Assembly (NCBI GenBank): GCA_902785945.1
Contig: CADAAR010000004.1
Span: 1 to 64,000, forward strand
From: an uncultured Prevotellaceae bacterium
GTDB taxonomy: Bacteria > Bacteroidota > Bacteroidia > Bacteroidales > Bacteroidaceae
Direction: 5' to 3'
DNA length: 64,000 nucleotides
The translations under genes and the position numbers were made by a program. The notes under the pieces were generated by a model, which was given only the letters and a program-made list of their open reading frames with translations, searched no databases and was not told the origin of the DNA. This document shows, piece by piece, positions 27,901-38,629 of this stretch. Each line of letters begins with the position of its first letter. Position 1 is the stretch's first letter.

Positions 27901-30084
27901 ATGACGAAAAAAGCCAATTTGCATGAAGCACTGAAGAAGTATTTCGGCTTTGACAAATTCAAAGGTGACCAGGAGAAGATTATCCAGAGTCTCTTGGATG
28001 GCAAAGATACCTTTGTGCTGATGCCTACGGGCGGTGGCAAATCGCTCTGCTATCAGTTGCCCTCGCTACTGATGGACGGCGTAGCCATCGTGATATCTCC
28101 ATTGATTGCTCTGATGAAAAATCAGGTGGACTTCATCTCGCAACTGAGTGAGCATGAAGGTACTGCTCATTACCTGAATTCATCGTTGAATAAGGCTGCC
28201 ATTGATCAGGTGAAAACCGATATCCAAGCAGGCATCACTAAATTGCTATATGTAGCACCAGAATCACTCACGAAAGAGGAAAATGTAGAATTTCTCAAGT
28301 CGGTGAAGATTTCTTTCTATGCTGTCGATGAGGCCCATTGTATATCGGAGTGGGGACATGACTTTCGACCAGAGTATCGTCGCATTCGTCCGATTGTGAA
28401 TGAGATTGGACAAGCGCCTATTATTGCACTGACGGCTACGGCTACCGATAAGGTGCGCTCAGATATTAAGAAGAACTTAGGTATTATGGATGCCAAAGAG
28501 TTCAAGAGTTCTTTTAATCGTCCTAATTTGTACTATGAGGTGCGCTCGAAAACAAAGGATGTCGATAAAGATATTATCCGTTTTATCAAACAGCATCCGG
28601 GTAAGAGTGGTATTATCTACTGCCTCTCCCGCAAAAAAGTGGAAGAGTTGGCGGCCATCCTCAGGGCCAATGATATCAAAGCGGCGGCCTATCATGCCGG
28701 ACTCGATTCTCCCACCCGTACACAGACACAGGACGACTTCCTGATGGAGAATATTGATGTGATCGTGGCCACTATAGCCTTTGGTATGGGTATCGACAAA
28801 CCCGATGTACGCTTCGTCATCCATTATGATATACCAAAGTCGCTTGAAGGCTATTATCAGGAGACGGGTCGTGCCGGTCGTGATGGAGGTGAGGGCATCT
28901 GTCTGGCTTTTTATTCGAGCAAGGATCTCGACAAGTTAGAGAAATTTATGGAAGGCAAACCTGTTGCGGAACAGGATATCGGGCGGCAATTACTTGTGGA
29001 GACAGCAGCCTATGCTGAGACAAGTGTTTGCCGAAGGAAGATGCTATTGCATTATTTTGGAGAGAACTATGACCGCGAGAACTGTGGCAACTGCGATAAT
29101 TGTCTGCATCCGAAGACAAAAATAGAGGCCATGAACCAATTGGTGACGGTTCTGCAGGTTATCCAGCGTATCAAGGAGAACTTCCGCTCTGACTATGTGA
29201 TAGACTTCGTCATCGGTAAGGAAACAGAGGAGATTATCGCTCACAAGCATCATGAACTTGATGAGTTTGGCATCGGTGAAGATGAGGATCCAAAGATTTG
29301 GAACCCAGTCATTCGTCAGGCCTTGCTTATGGGCTACCTGAAGAAGGAAGTGGAAAATTATGGTATCCTGAAGATTACTTCAGCTGGCAAGAAATTCCTT
29401 AAAGATCCGCAGTCGTTTATGATTGTGAAGGATACAGAATTCAGTGATGAGATAGAAACCGGTGGTGACCAAGAAGGTGCGGCAGGTGCCCTCGATCCCA
29501 CGTTAGCGGCAATGTTACGTGATCTGCGTAAGAAGGTGTCGAAACGTATGGAGCGTCCGCCGTATGTTATCTTCCAGGATGTAAGTATCGATCAGATGGC
29601 TACAGATTATCCTGTGACGCTTGAAGAATTGAAGAATATCCAGGGTGTGGGTGAGGGAAAGGTGAAACAACCTTATGCCAAGGAATTCGTTGATCTCATC
29701 AAGAAATATTGCGATGAGAACGAGATAGAGCGTCAGGTGGATATGCGTGTGCGTACCGTCGCCAAGAAATCGATGCTGAAAGTGAAGATTATCCAGAGTA
29801 TCGACCGTCAGATTGCCCTCGATGACATCGCTAATGCCCAAGGTATCGACTTTGATGAGTTACTGTCAGAGATAGAAGCCATTGTATATAGCGGTACAAA
29901 GCTGAATATTGACTATTTCCTCGAAGAGGTGATGGATGAAGATCATATCGACGATATTTATGATTACTTCGCTGAATCAGATACCGACCGTCTGAGTGTG
30001 GCCCAGGATGAGTTGGGCGGCGATTATTCTGAAGATGAAATACGCCTTGTTCGTATCAAGTTCCTGTCGGAAATGGCAAACTAA
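27901..30084 (+). CDS. recQ: ATP-dependent DNA helicase RecQ
   Basis: The 727-residue protein has helicase motif I TGGGKSLCYQLP, motif II and aromatic loop DEAHCISEWGHDFRPEY, and motif VI YYQETGRAGRDG. The zinc-binding RecQ-Ct region carries CRRKMLLHYFGE and CGNCDNC. A winged helix and an HRDC-type segment (YPVTLEELKNIQGVGEGKVK) follow, then a roughly 120-residue C-terminal extension with acidic patches. It unwinds recombination and replication intermediates. No promoter motif lies in the 50 bases after clpX, so read-through from clpPX is likely. Confidence 0.95.
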   Translation: MTKKANLHEALKKYFGFDKFKGDQEKIIQSLLDGKDTFVLMPTGGGKSLCYQLPSLLMDGVAIVISPLIALMKNQVDFISQLSEHEGTAHYLNSSLNKAAIDQVKTDIQAGITKLLYVAPESLTKEENVEFLKSVKISFYAVDEAHCISEWGHDFRPEYRRIRPIVNEIGQAPIIALTATATDKVRSDIKKNLGIMDAKEFKSSFNRPNLYYEVRSKTKDVDKDIIRFIKQHPGKSGIIYCLSRKKVEELAAILRANDIKAAAYHAGLDSPTRTQTQDDFLMENIDVIVATIAFGMGIDKPDVRFVIHYDIPKSLEGYYQETGRAGRDGGEGICLAFYSSKDLDKLEKFMEGKPVAEQDIGRQLLVETAAYAETSVCRRKMLLHYFGENYDRENCGNCDNCLHPKTKIEAMNQLVTVLQVIQRIKENFRSDYVIDFVIGKETEEIIAHKHHELDEFGIGEDEDPKIWNPVIRQALLMGYLKKEVENYGILKITSAGKKFLKDPQSFMIVKDTEFSDEIETGGDQEGAAGALDPTLAAMLRDLRKKVSKRMERPPYVIFQDVSIDQMATDYPVTLEELKNIQGVGEGKVKQPYAKEFVDLIKKYCDENEIERQVDMRVRTVAKKSMLKVKIIQSIDRQIALDDIANAQGIDFDELLSEIEAIVYSGTKLNIDYFLEEVMDEDHIDDIYDYFAESDTDRLSVAQDELGGDYSEDEIRLVRIKFLSEMAN

Positions 30085-30103
30085 AAACAGTGAATAGTTA
30101 ACA

Positions 30104-31731
<1,628 letters not shown>

Positions 31732-31772
31732 TTTTTTTACAACGAATTATACGAATTTCACGAATTAAGCAG

Positions 31773-33215
31773 ATGAGAAAAGTCGTTCTCTTTTTGGCAC
31801 TCGTTTCTTGTTTGGTGGTTTTCGCACAGACGGATCCGATTATAATGACCATCAACGGTGTTCCTGTACCCCGTTCTGAATTTGAGTATTCCTATAACAA
31901 GAACAACGGTGCCGATGTCATTGATAAGAAGTCGGTAGACGAATACGTAGACCTGTTTATTAACTATAAACTGAAAGTGGCAGCTGCCCTTGATGCTCAT
32001 TATGATACGCTTACCTCGTTTAAGCAGGAATACACGATGTATCGTGACCAGCAAGTACGTCCTACGATGGCTACCGATGCCGATGTGCTCAAAGAGGCTA
32101 GGAAGGCCTATGATCGTGCGAAGGAACAGATTGGTCCTCGTGGTCTGATTTTGCCTGCTCATATCCTTGTCAGGGTTTCCACGCAAGCCACACAGGGGGA
32201 GCAGAATAAGGCCAAACAGCGTATAGATTCTGTATATAGGGCTTTGAAAGGTGGCGCTGACTTTGCTGAGTTAGCTAAGAAAGTGTCCGACGATAAGTCA
32301 ACAGGTACTGCAGGTGGACAACTGCCTTACTGGATTGGTCCGAATCAGGCTTTCAAGGAATTTGAAGATGCTGCCTATGCCCTACAGACGGGTGAGATGA
32401 GCGGTCCTATACAGTCACCCGCTGGCTGGCATGTGATTCTGATGAAGGGACGTAAGCAGTTGGAACCATTCGACTCGCTGAAGGCCCAGATTGTGAAAAG
32501 TATCGAACAGCAAGGCATTCGTGAACAGATTGCTCAGCAGCGTGTAAAGAGTGAGGTGGAAGCTTCTTCCGGCAAGCTAACTGCTGAGAAGGTGATGGAC
32601 CGTCGTGCTGATTCGTTGGCAGCTGCTGACCCTGAGATGAAATATCTGATGAAGGAGTACCATGATGGCCTATTGCTCTATGAAATCAGCAAGCAGGTGG
32701 TCTGGGACAAGGGCAGTACGGATGAAGCCGGACTGCAGGCTTATTTCAAGGACCATCAGAAAGACTATGCCTGGTCGGAGCCCCGTTATAAGGGTATTGC
32801 CTATCATGTGAAGGACAAGGCTGATGTCAAGGCCGTCAAAAAGACTGTGAAGAAACTGCCCTTTGACCAATGGGCTGACAAGTTGCGCTCGACGTTTAAT
32901 CCTGATTCTGTGGTACGTATCCGAGTGGAGATCGGTATCTTTAAGCCGGGCGACAATGCGCTTGTCGATACAGAAGTATTCAAGACGGCTCCCAAGGCCG
33001 GCGCAAACGACAAACAGGCTGCCGTCCTGAAAGACTATCCCATTTCTGCCGTCTACGGCAAGAAACTGAAGCGTCCAGAGAATTATAACGACGTGCGTGG
33101 TCAGGTGGTGGCCGACTATCAGGACATGCTTGAGAAGGCATGGGTCTATGATCTCCGTCAGAAATATACCTTCTCTGTGAATAAGGATGTATTGAAAACC
33201 GTAAATAAACATTGA
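31773..33215 (+). CDS. Periplasmic peptidylprolyl isomerase (parvulin type)
   Basis: About 480 residues with a signal peptide (VLFLALVSCLVVFAQ). A SurA_N-like helical part (DPIIMTINGVPVPRSEFEYSYNK) precedes a parvulin domain (about residues 125-230) with LILPAHILVRV, DFAELAKKVSDDKSTGTAGGQLPYW and GEMSGPIQSPAGWHVILM. A long C-terminal region lacks a clear second parvulin copy. ATG 31773 is the only start giving a signal peptide. It should assist outer-membrane protein folding together with the next gene, whose ATG overlaps its stop (TGATG). Confidence 0.9.
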   Translation: MRKVVLFLALVSCLVVFAQTDPIIMTINGVPVPRSEFEYSYNKNNGADVIDKKSVDEYVDLFINYKLKVAAALDAHYDTLTSFKQEYTMYRDQQVRPTMATDADVLKEARKAYDRAKEQIGPRGLILPAHILVRVSTQATQGEQNKAKQRIDSVYRALKGGADFAELAKKVSDDKSTGTAGGQLPYWIGPNQAFKEFEDAAYALQTGEMSGPIQSPAGWHVILMKGRKQLEPFDSLKAQIVKSIEQQGIREQIAQQRVKSEVEASSGKLTAEKVMDRRADSLAAADPEMKYLMKEYHDGLLLYEISKQVVWDKGSTDEAGLQAYFKDHQKDYAWSEPRYKGIAYHVKDKADVKAVKKTVKKLPFDQWADKLRSTFNPDSVVRIRVEIGIFKPGDNALVDTEVFKTAPKAGANDKQAAVLKDYPISAVYGKKLKRPENYNDVRGQVVADYQDMLEKAWVYDLRQKYTFSVNKDVLKTVNKH

Positions 33216-34645
33216 TGAAGACAACGAGAAATCTTATAGTCGCTTTTTTTGTGGCTTTACCCTTTATGAGTATTGCCTCTATCCCCCATGTATCGAAGGC
33301 GATGCCTCGCCAGACACCTGCTGATTCTGTGCTTTCGGCACCTCAACATGCGGTGATCGATGAGGTAATCTGGGTGGTTGGCGACGAGGCCGTATTGAAG
33401 TCTGATGTGGAAGCTATGCGTATGCAGGCTGCGATGGAAGGTGTGAAGTGGAATGGGGATCCAGACTGTACGATTCCCGAACAGATTGCTGTTAATAAAC
33501 TCTTTCTCCATCAGGCTGATATCGACAGTATTGAGGTAACGGAAGCTGATGTGGCCCAAGAAGTGGAGCAGCAGATCAGCTACTGGCTGGAGATGGTGGA
33601 TGGCTCTCGTGAGCGTCTGGAGGAATACAAGCACCAGACGATTTCTCAGATGCGTCAGGAATTGCGTCAGGAGATGCGTGACCGTCGTAAGATCCAGAAG
33701 ATGAAGATGAAGTTGGTGGAAGATATCTCTGTGACACCTGCTGACGTACGCCGTTATTTCAGTAGTTTGCCTCAGGACAGTCTTCCCTATGTGCCTACAG
33801 AGGTGGAGGTGCAGATCGTGACATTGACGCCGCGCATTGATCCAGAGGAGATTAACCGAGTGAAGGATGAGCTACGTGAATATACGGAGCGTGTAACAAA
33901 GGGTGAGACCACTTTTCAAGCCCTTGCACGACTCTATTCTGAAGATCCGGGTTCAGCCCGCCAGGGTGGTGAGTTAGGCCTGATGGGTCGTGCTACCCTT
34001 GATCCTGCTTTTGCTGCTGTGGCTTTTAACCTTACTGACCCGAAGAAAATCTCAAAGATTGTTGAGTCGGAATTTGGCTTCCATATTATTCAGCTTGTTG
34101 AGAAGCGTGGTGACAAGGTTAATGTCCGTCATATCCTGAAGAAACCTGTGGTTTCAGATGAGGCGATTGAGAAGGCTATCGGTCGTTTGGACTCCATTGC
34201 TGTCGATATCCGTAAAGAACAGTTTTCCTTTGAGGAGGCAGCCAGCCTGTTGTCGGATGACAAGGATACCCGTAATAACAAGGGTTTGATGTCGAACACC
34301 AATATGCAGACGGGCCGTATCTCTTCAAAATTCCAAATGCAAGATCTTCCTCAGGAAGTGGCCAAGGTGGTGGATACCATGCAGGTAGGCCAGATCTCGC
34401 GTGCTTTCCAGATGATCAACCAGCGTGGTAAGACCGTTTGTGCCATTGTTAAGCTGAAGAACCGTGTGGATGGCCATAAAGCCTCCATCACAGAGGATTT
34501 CCAGGTCATGAAGGATGTGGTACTCAATAAGCGTAATGAGGAACGGATCCATCAGTGGGTTGTTGATAAGATCAAGTCGGTTTATACTCGTTTGAACGAT
34601 AACTACCGTGACTGTAAATTCGAGTACGAAGGATGGTTTAAGTAG
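33215..34645 (+). CDS. SurA-like periplasmic chaperone/peptidylprolyl isomerase
   Basis: The 476-residue protein has a signal peptide and a SurA_N domain (AVIDEVIWVVGDEAVLKSDVE). A parvulin domain lies at about residues 200-310, with TEVEVQIVTL, ARLYSEDPGSARQGGELGLMGR and EFGFHIIQLVEKRGD. A second, more divergent parvulin-like part follows (VNVRHILKKP, FEEAASLLSDDKDTRNNKG). This resembles E. coli SurA, which escorts unfolded outer-membrane proteins to BAM. It is translationally coupled to the foldase upstream and lies 3 bases before the OstA-like gene. Confidence 0.92.
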   Translation: MKTTRNLIVAFFVALPFMSIASIPHVSKAMPRQTPADSVLSAPQHAVIDEVIWVVGDEAVLKSDVEAMRMQAAMEGVKWNGDPDCTIPEQIAVNKLFLHQADIDSIEVTEADVAQEVEQQISYWLEMVDGSRERLEEYKHQTISQMRQELRQEMRDRRKIQKMKMKLVEDISVTPADVRRYFSSLPQDSLPYVPTEVEVQIVTLTPRIDPEEINRVKDELREYTERVTKGETTFQALARLYSEDPGSARQGGELGLMGRATLDPAFAAVAFNLTDPKKISKIVESEFGFHIIQLVEKRGDKVNVRHILKKPVVSDEAIEKAIGRLDSIAVDIRKEQFSFEEAASLLSDDKDTRNNKGLMSNTNMQTGRISSKFQMQDLPQEVAKVVDTMQVGQISRAFQMINQRGKTVCAIVKLKNRVDGHKASITEDFQVMKDVVLNKRNEERIHQWVVDKIKSVYTRLNDNYRDCKFEYEGWFK

Positions 34646-34648
34646 TCG

Positions 34649-36223
34649 ATGAAGAAGATTGTGTATTTTCTGATAGTTATGTTTCTCTTGGCCGTGGCAG
34701 GTGCTGAGGCTCAGAAGAAGCGTCCTGCCAGAAAGCGTCCGGCTCGTAAGTCCGTGAAGGATGATCGTGTCTATCTTGTTCATGCCGATGTTCTCCATTT
34801 TGACCAATATAAGAATCCCGATGCCACGATTCTCAATGGCAAGGTGCATTTCACTCATGTTGGTGCTCGTCTCTACTGTGATAGTGCCTATTTCTACGAA
34901 GCCAGCAATTCTTTTGAGGCATTCGGCCATGTGAAGATGTATCAGGGGGATACCCTCTCGTTGACATCCGACTATGCCTATTACGATGGAAATGAGCAGA
35001 TGGCCAGAGCCCGCTATAATGTGGTGCTCAAGAACCGTAAGACCACGCTTTATACCGACTCTCTCGATTTTGACCGTCTTTACGATAATGCCTATTTCTT
35101 CGAGGGTGGTAAGATGGTTGACGGACAGACCACGTTGACCTCCGACTGGGGAGAGTATAATACCAAGAGTAAGATGTCGGTATTCAATTTCGATGTGAAG
35201 ATGAAGAGTCCGAAGTTCTATCTCACCACCGATACGCTCTATTATGACAATGCTCGTTCCATCGCCCATATCGTTGGTCCGTCGAATATCACATCCGGTA
35301 ATAGTCATATCTATTCCGAACAAGGCTATTACGACACGAAGAAGGATCAGGCCATTCTCGTCAACCGTTCTGTACTCAACAATCAAGGTAAGTCGATGGT
35401 TGGCGACAGTGTCTATTACGATAGTAAGTTAGGTTTTAGTCAGGCCTTCCGGGATGTTGTCTATGTGGATTCTGTTAATAAGAACAAGATGACCGGTAAC
35501 TATGGTGAATATTGGGAGAATACAGGTTATGCGTTGTGCACGGACTCTGCTGTGGCCATCGACTATTCGCAGGGTGATTCCCTCTTTGTGCATGCCGATA
35601 CGCTGAAAGTGGTTACTTTTAATATCGAGACAGACTCTGTTTATCGTAAGATCCACGCCTATCATCATGTCCGGGCCTATCGTACTGATGTGCAGGCCGT
35701 TTGTGACTCGTTGGTCTACAATTCCCTCGATTCCTGTATGACAATGTACTTCGAACCCATCGTCTGGAATTACAACCAGCAGTTGTTGGGCGACCAGATC
35801 GATGTGTTTATGAAAGACTCGCTCATCAATCGGGCCCATGTCATCGGTAATGCCTTCTCTATCCAACAGCTGAAAAGCGATACAACCCTTTTCAATCAGG
35901 TATCATCAAAGGAGATGTTTGCCTTTTTTGTTGATGGTAAGATTCATGAGACACAGGCCAAGGATAATGTTTTGATCGGCTATTACTTCGAGGAGGGGGA
36001 CTCTGTGGCCATCATTTATAACTATCAGGAGACGACTGAGATGCGGATGTTCTTGAAGGACAGGAAGTTGGAAAGAGTATGGACGCCGAAGACCTCAGGC
36101 ACTATGTATCCGCCAAACCAGATTCCAGCTGATAAGAAGCGCTTAGAGGGCTTTGCCTGGTATAATGACATCCGTCCTCTGAACCGCCATGATATCTTTA
36201 ATTGGCGGCCCAAGAAGAAGTGA
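34649..36223 (+). CDS. OstA/LptA-like periplasmic protein
   Basis: The 524-residue protein has a signal peptide (IVYFLIVMFLLAVAGAEAQ) and a short Lys/Arg-rich stretch (KKRPARKRPARKS). The rest is a regular series of beta strands typical of the OstA/LptA fold (HADVLHFDQYKNPDATILNG, RLYCDSAYFYEASNSFEAFG, LTSDYAYYDGNEQMAR). Several repeats of about 40-50 residues suggest a long beta-jellyroll bridge. Inferred role: part of the LPS path across the periplasm. The operon partners, two OMP foldases, support this. Confidence 0.88.
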   Translation: MKKIVYFLIVMFLLAVAGAEAQKKRPARKRPARKSVKDDRVYLVHADVLHFDQYKNPDATILNGKVHFTHVGARLYCDSAYFYEASNSFEAFGHVKMYQGDTLSLTSDYAYYDGNEQMARARYNVVLKNRKTTLYTDSLDFDRLYDNAYFFEGGKMVDGQTTLTSDWGEYNTKSKMSVFNFDVKMKSPKFYLTTDTLYYDNARSIAHIVGPSNITSGNSHIYSEQGYYDTKKDQAILVNRSVLNNQGKSMVGDSVYYDSKLGFSQAFRDVVYVDSVNKNKMTGNYGEYWENTGYALCTDSAVAIDYSQGDSLFVHADTLKVVTFNIETDSVYRKIHAYHHVRAYRTDVQAVCDSLVYNSLDSCMTMYFEPIVWNYNQQLLGDQIDVFMKDSLINRAHVIGNAFSIQQLKSDTTLFNQVSSKEMFAFFVDGKIHETQAKDNVLIGYYFEEGDSVAIIYNYQETTEMRMFLKDRKLERVWTPKTSGTMYPPNQIPADKKRLEGFAWYNDIRPLNRHDIFNWRPKKK

Positions 36224-36250
36224 ATATTTAATTGTGAATAGTGGGTCGTT

Positions 36251-38107
36251 ATGTCTGATATAATCCATCTTTTGCCAGATAGCGTAGCCAACCAGATTGC
36301 GGCTGGTGAGGTGATTCAGCGTCCAGCTTCTGTCATCAAGGAGTTGGTGGAGAATGCTGTTGATGCTGGTGCCCATACCATCAACGTGATTGTGGTTGAT
36401 GCAGGACGTACCTCTATTCAGGTCATCGACGACGGTTGTGGCATGTCGGCTACGGATGCCCGTCTGGCCTTTGAACGGCATGCGACATCGAAGATACAGA
36501 AGGCTGATGACCTCTTTGCCCTTCATACAATGGGTTTCAGAGGTGAAGCCTTGGCGTCGATAGCTGCTGTGGCACAGGTAGAACTGCAGACGCGCATGGC
36601 AAATGACGAGATAGGAACACTTCTTTCTATTGCGGGCTCGAAGGTTATCGATCAACAGCCTGTGGCTTGTCCGGTGGGTTGTAACTTCCGCGTGGAGAAC
36701 CTCTTTTATAATGTTCCTGCACGCAGGAAGTTTCTCAAGTCGAATGCCACAGAGCTGAACAATATCCTTACTGCTTACGAACGCATTGCATTGGTGTATC
36801 CCGATATCCATTTTACTTTCCACCACAATGGGGCTGAACTTTTGAATCTGAAGCCGGGAAGCCTGCGCCAACGCATCACAGATGTGTTTGGCAAGCAATA
36901 CGGACAGGATCTGCTGCCAGTGGAGGCTGATACGGTGATGTGTCGCGTGACGGGCTTTGTATCCAAGCCTGAGGCTGCCAGGAAAAAGGGCGGAAACGAC
37001 TATTTCTTCGTCAATGGTCGCTATATGAAGCATCCGTATTTCCATAAAGCTGTTTTGACGGCTTATGAGCGTTTGATCCCTGATGGTATGCAACCGCCGT
37101 ATTTCCTTTATTTTCAGATCAACCCTTCAGATATAGATGTGAATATCCATCCCACAAAGACGGAGATCAAGTTCGAGAACGAACAGGCTATCTGGCAACT
37201 CTTAGTGGCTGTGGTCCGCGATGCTATTGGAAAGTTCTGTGAGATACCCTCTATTGACTTTGATACGGTTGGTAAGCCCGAGATTCCTGTCTTCGATCCT
37301 TCGCGTGACAATGTTCAGGCCCCTAAGGTTCAATATAATCCGACTTATAATCCCTTTGATCATACACCAGCATCCTCTCATCGTGCCCCCTCATCGTGGG
37401 AATCTCTCTATGAAGGACTGACGCCCACAGCGCCAGATGCAACAGAGTCATCGTTATTCGGAGAAGAATCTGGTGAAGGTGCGATAATGACGTCGGGGTT
37501 GCTGTCTGACAAATCCCCTGCTCATTATCAGTATAAAGGACAGTATATTATGACGGCCGTTAAGTCGGGACTGATGGTGATCGACCAACATCGGGCGGAT
37601 ATCCGTATTCTCTTTGACCGTTATGCGTCGTCTGGCTCTTCAGAAACAGGAACATCCTCTCAGCGCTTGTTGTTCCCTGAGACCATGCAACTGTCGCCCT
37701 CAGATACAGTTATCATGGAACAGATTCTTCCGGAGTTGTCTGTTCTAGGTTTCGATCTCAGTCCTCTAGGAGGAGGCACATTTGCAGTTAACGGCATTCC
37801 CGCAGGGTTGGAAGGGGTAGAACCGATAACCCTCTTGCAGCAGATTGTTGATGATGTGTCTGAGCATGATGCTATGAATGGGGCAGCCGCACAGGCAATG
37901 AATCTGTCAGTGTCACAGTCGTTGTATCTGTCGTTGGCACGTGCAGCAGCTATTCCCTACGGACAGGTCTTGTCAAACGAGGAAATGGAGAATATTGTGA
38001 ATAGCCTTTTTTCTTGTTCTAATGTGAACTACACGCCTGACGGGAAACCTATCCTCGTGATCCTTCCACAGACGGATATTGATGCCCTTTTTGACTCAAA
38101 ACGTTAA
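36251..38107 (+). CDS. mutL: DNA mismatch repair protein MutL
   Basis: The 618-residue protein has the GHKL ATPase motifs VIKELVENAVDAGA, DDGCGM and HTMGFRGEALASIAA. It also has the transducer segment FFVNGRYMKH and the DVNIHPTKTEIKF block. A linker rich in Pro and Ser (about 355-400) leads to the C-terminal dimerisation domain. The endonuclease motif DQHA(X)2E(X)4E is not evident: the sequence reads VIDQHRADIRILFDRY. It ends the guaB transcript, 27 bases after the OstA-like gene; its leader contains a GTGAATAGTG unit. Confidence 0.95.
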   Translation: MSDIIHLLPDSVANQIAAGEVIQRPASVIKELVENAVDAGAHTINVIVVDAGRTSIQVIDDGCGMSATDARLAFERHATSKIQKADDLFALHTMGFRGEALASIAAVAQVELQTRMANDEIGTLLSIAGSKVIDQQPVACPVGCNFRVENLFYNVPARRKFLKSNATELNNILTAYERIALVYPDIHFTFHHNGAELLNLKPGSLRQRITDVFGKQYGQDLLPVEADTVMCRVTGFVSKPEAARKKGGNDYFFVNGRYMKHPYFHKAVLTAYERLIPDGMQPPYFLYFQINPSDIDVNIHPTKTEIKFENEQAIWQLLVAVVRDAIGKFCEIPSIDFDTVGKPEIPVFDPSRDNVQAPKVQYNPTYNPFDHTPASSHRAPSSWESLYEGLTPTAPDATESSLFGEESGEGAIMTSGLLSDKSPAHYQYKGQYIMTAVKSGLMVIDQHRADIRILFDRYASSGSSETGTSSQRLLFPETMQLSPSDTVIMEQILPELSVLGFDLSPLGGGTFAVNGIPAGLEGVEPITLLQQIVDDVSEHDAMNGAAAQAMNLSVSQSLYLSLARAAAIPYGQVLSNEEMENIVNSLFSCSNVNYTPDGKPILVILPQTDIDALFDSKR

Positions 38108-38166
38108 AAGATGTCAATTTTTGGTAGTTTTTTACCGTTCGCTATTCGCTATTCACTTTTTTGTTG

Positions 38167-38174
38167 TACCTTTG
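38167..38174 (+). promoter_or_regulatory. Promoter of tRNA-Val
   Basis: TAccTTTGC, 17 bases before the mature tRNA 5' end. Just upstream lie GCTATTCGCTATTCAC repeat units (38141-38156). Confidence 0.7.
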
Positions 38175-38191
38175 CACTCGCTTTTGAAAAA

Positions 38192-38266
38192 GGGCGTTTA
38201 GCTCAGCTGGTTTAGAGCATCTGCCTTACAAGCAGAGGGTCGGCGGTTCGAATCCGTCAACGCCCA
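38192..38266 (+). tRNA. tRNA-Val (anticodon UAC)
   Basis: The acceptor arms GGGCGTT and AACGCCC pair. The anticodon stem-loop is TCTGC-CTTACAA-GCAGA with anticodon TAC, reading GUA. T arm GGCGGTTCGAATCCGTC. CCA is not encoded. Confidence 0.96.
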
Positions 38267-38272
38267 CAAAAG

Positions 38273-38304
38273 AAGAGCTTCGGAATTTTCCGAGGCTCTT
38301 TTTT
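38273..38304 (+). terminator. Intrinsic terminator of tRNA-Val
   Basis: Arms 38273-38283 and 38290-38300 (AAGAGCTTCGG and CCGAGGCTCTT, one G-U pair) around AATTTT, followed by a T run. Confidence 0.9.
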
Positions 38305-38400
38305 CGTGGAGGGATTATCTTTGAGAAAACTTAGGGTATCCTTGATATAATCTTAACATGACCATGGTCTGAACATCCGAAACTTAACCGCACGGTAACC

Positions 38401-38433
38401 GCTGGGTAACCCCTGGGTAACCGCTGGGTACTC
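38401..38433. repeat. Three tandem 11-base repeats
   Basis: GCTGGGTAACC, CCTGGGTAACC and GCTGGGTACTC follow one another directly; a partial copy (GGTAACC) precedes them. Function unknown. Confidence 0.75.
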
Positions 38434-38578
38434 CCAAGGTAGCCTTAAGCATTTTTTTAGCGACAAAAGTAATGTCCCTTTCGCTTGGCTTTGCCGCTTG
38501 GCTCGTCCATGAACTCCCCTATAACTCCTCTTTAACTCCTTTTAACTCCCCTTTCCTTACTTTCTCCAAAAAAAGTTG

Positions 38579-38586
38579 TACCTTTG
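38579..38586 (+). promoter_or_regulatory. Promoter of the paaK-type gene
   Basis: TAccTTTGC, 43 bases before ATG 38630. Confidence 0.7.
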
Positions 38587-38629
38587 CCGCATAAACCCAA
38601 CAAACCCATAAAACGAAAGACAAAGACTT

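Larger units (their letters stand above)
38305..38629. other. 325-base intergenic region with tandem short repeats
   Basis: No gene was seen. Three tandem 11-base units of the form GCTGGGTAACC lie at 38401-38433, and a run of TAACTCC-type units at 38522-38550. The paaK promoter lies at its right end. Confidence 0.65.

Noticed and set aside
31734-31768. Repeated ACGAATT units before the first foldase gene
   Set aside because: Three short copies in AT-rich sequence. They may belong to a common intergenic repeat, but are too short to call an element here.
34325-35386. 353-codon open frame antisense across the SurA-like and OstA-like genes
   Set aside because: It spans two real genes on the other strand and has no recognisable protein features.
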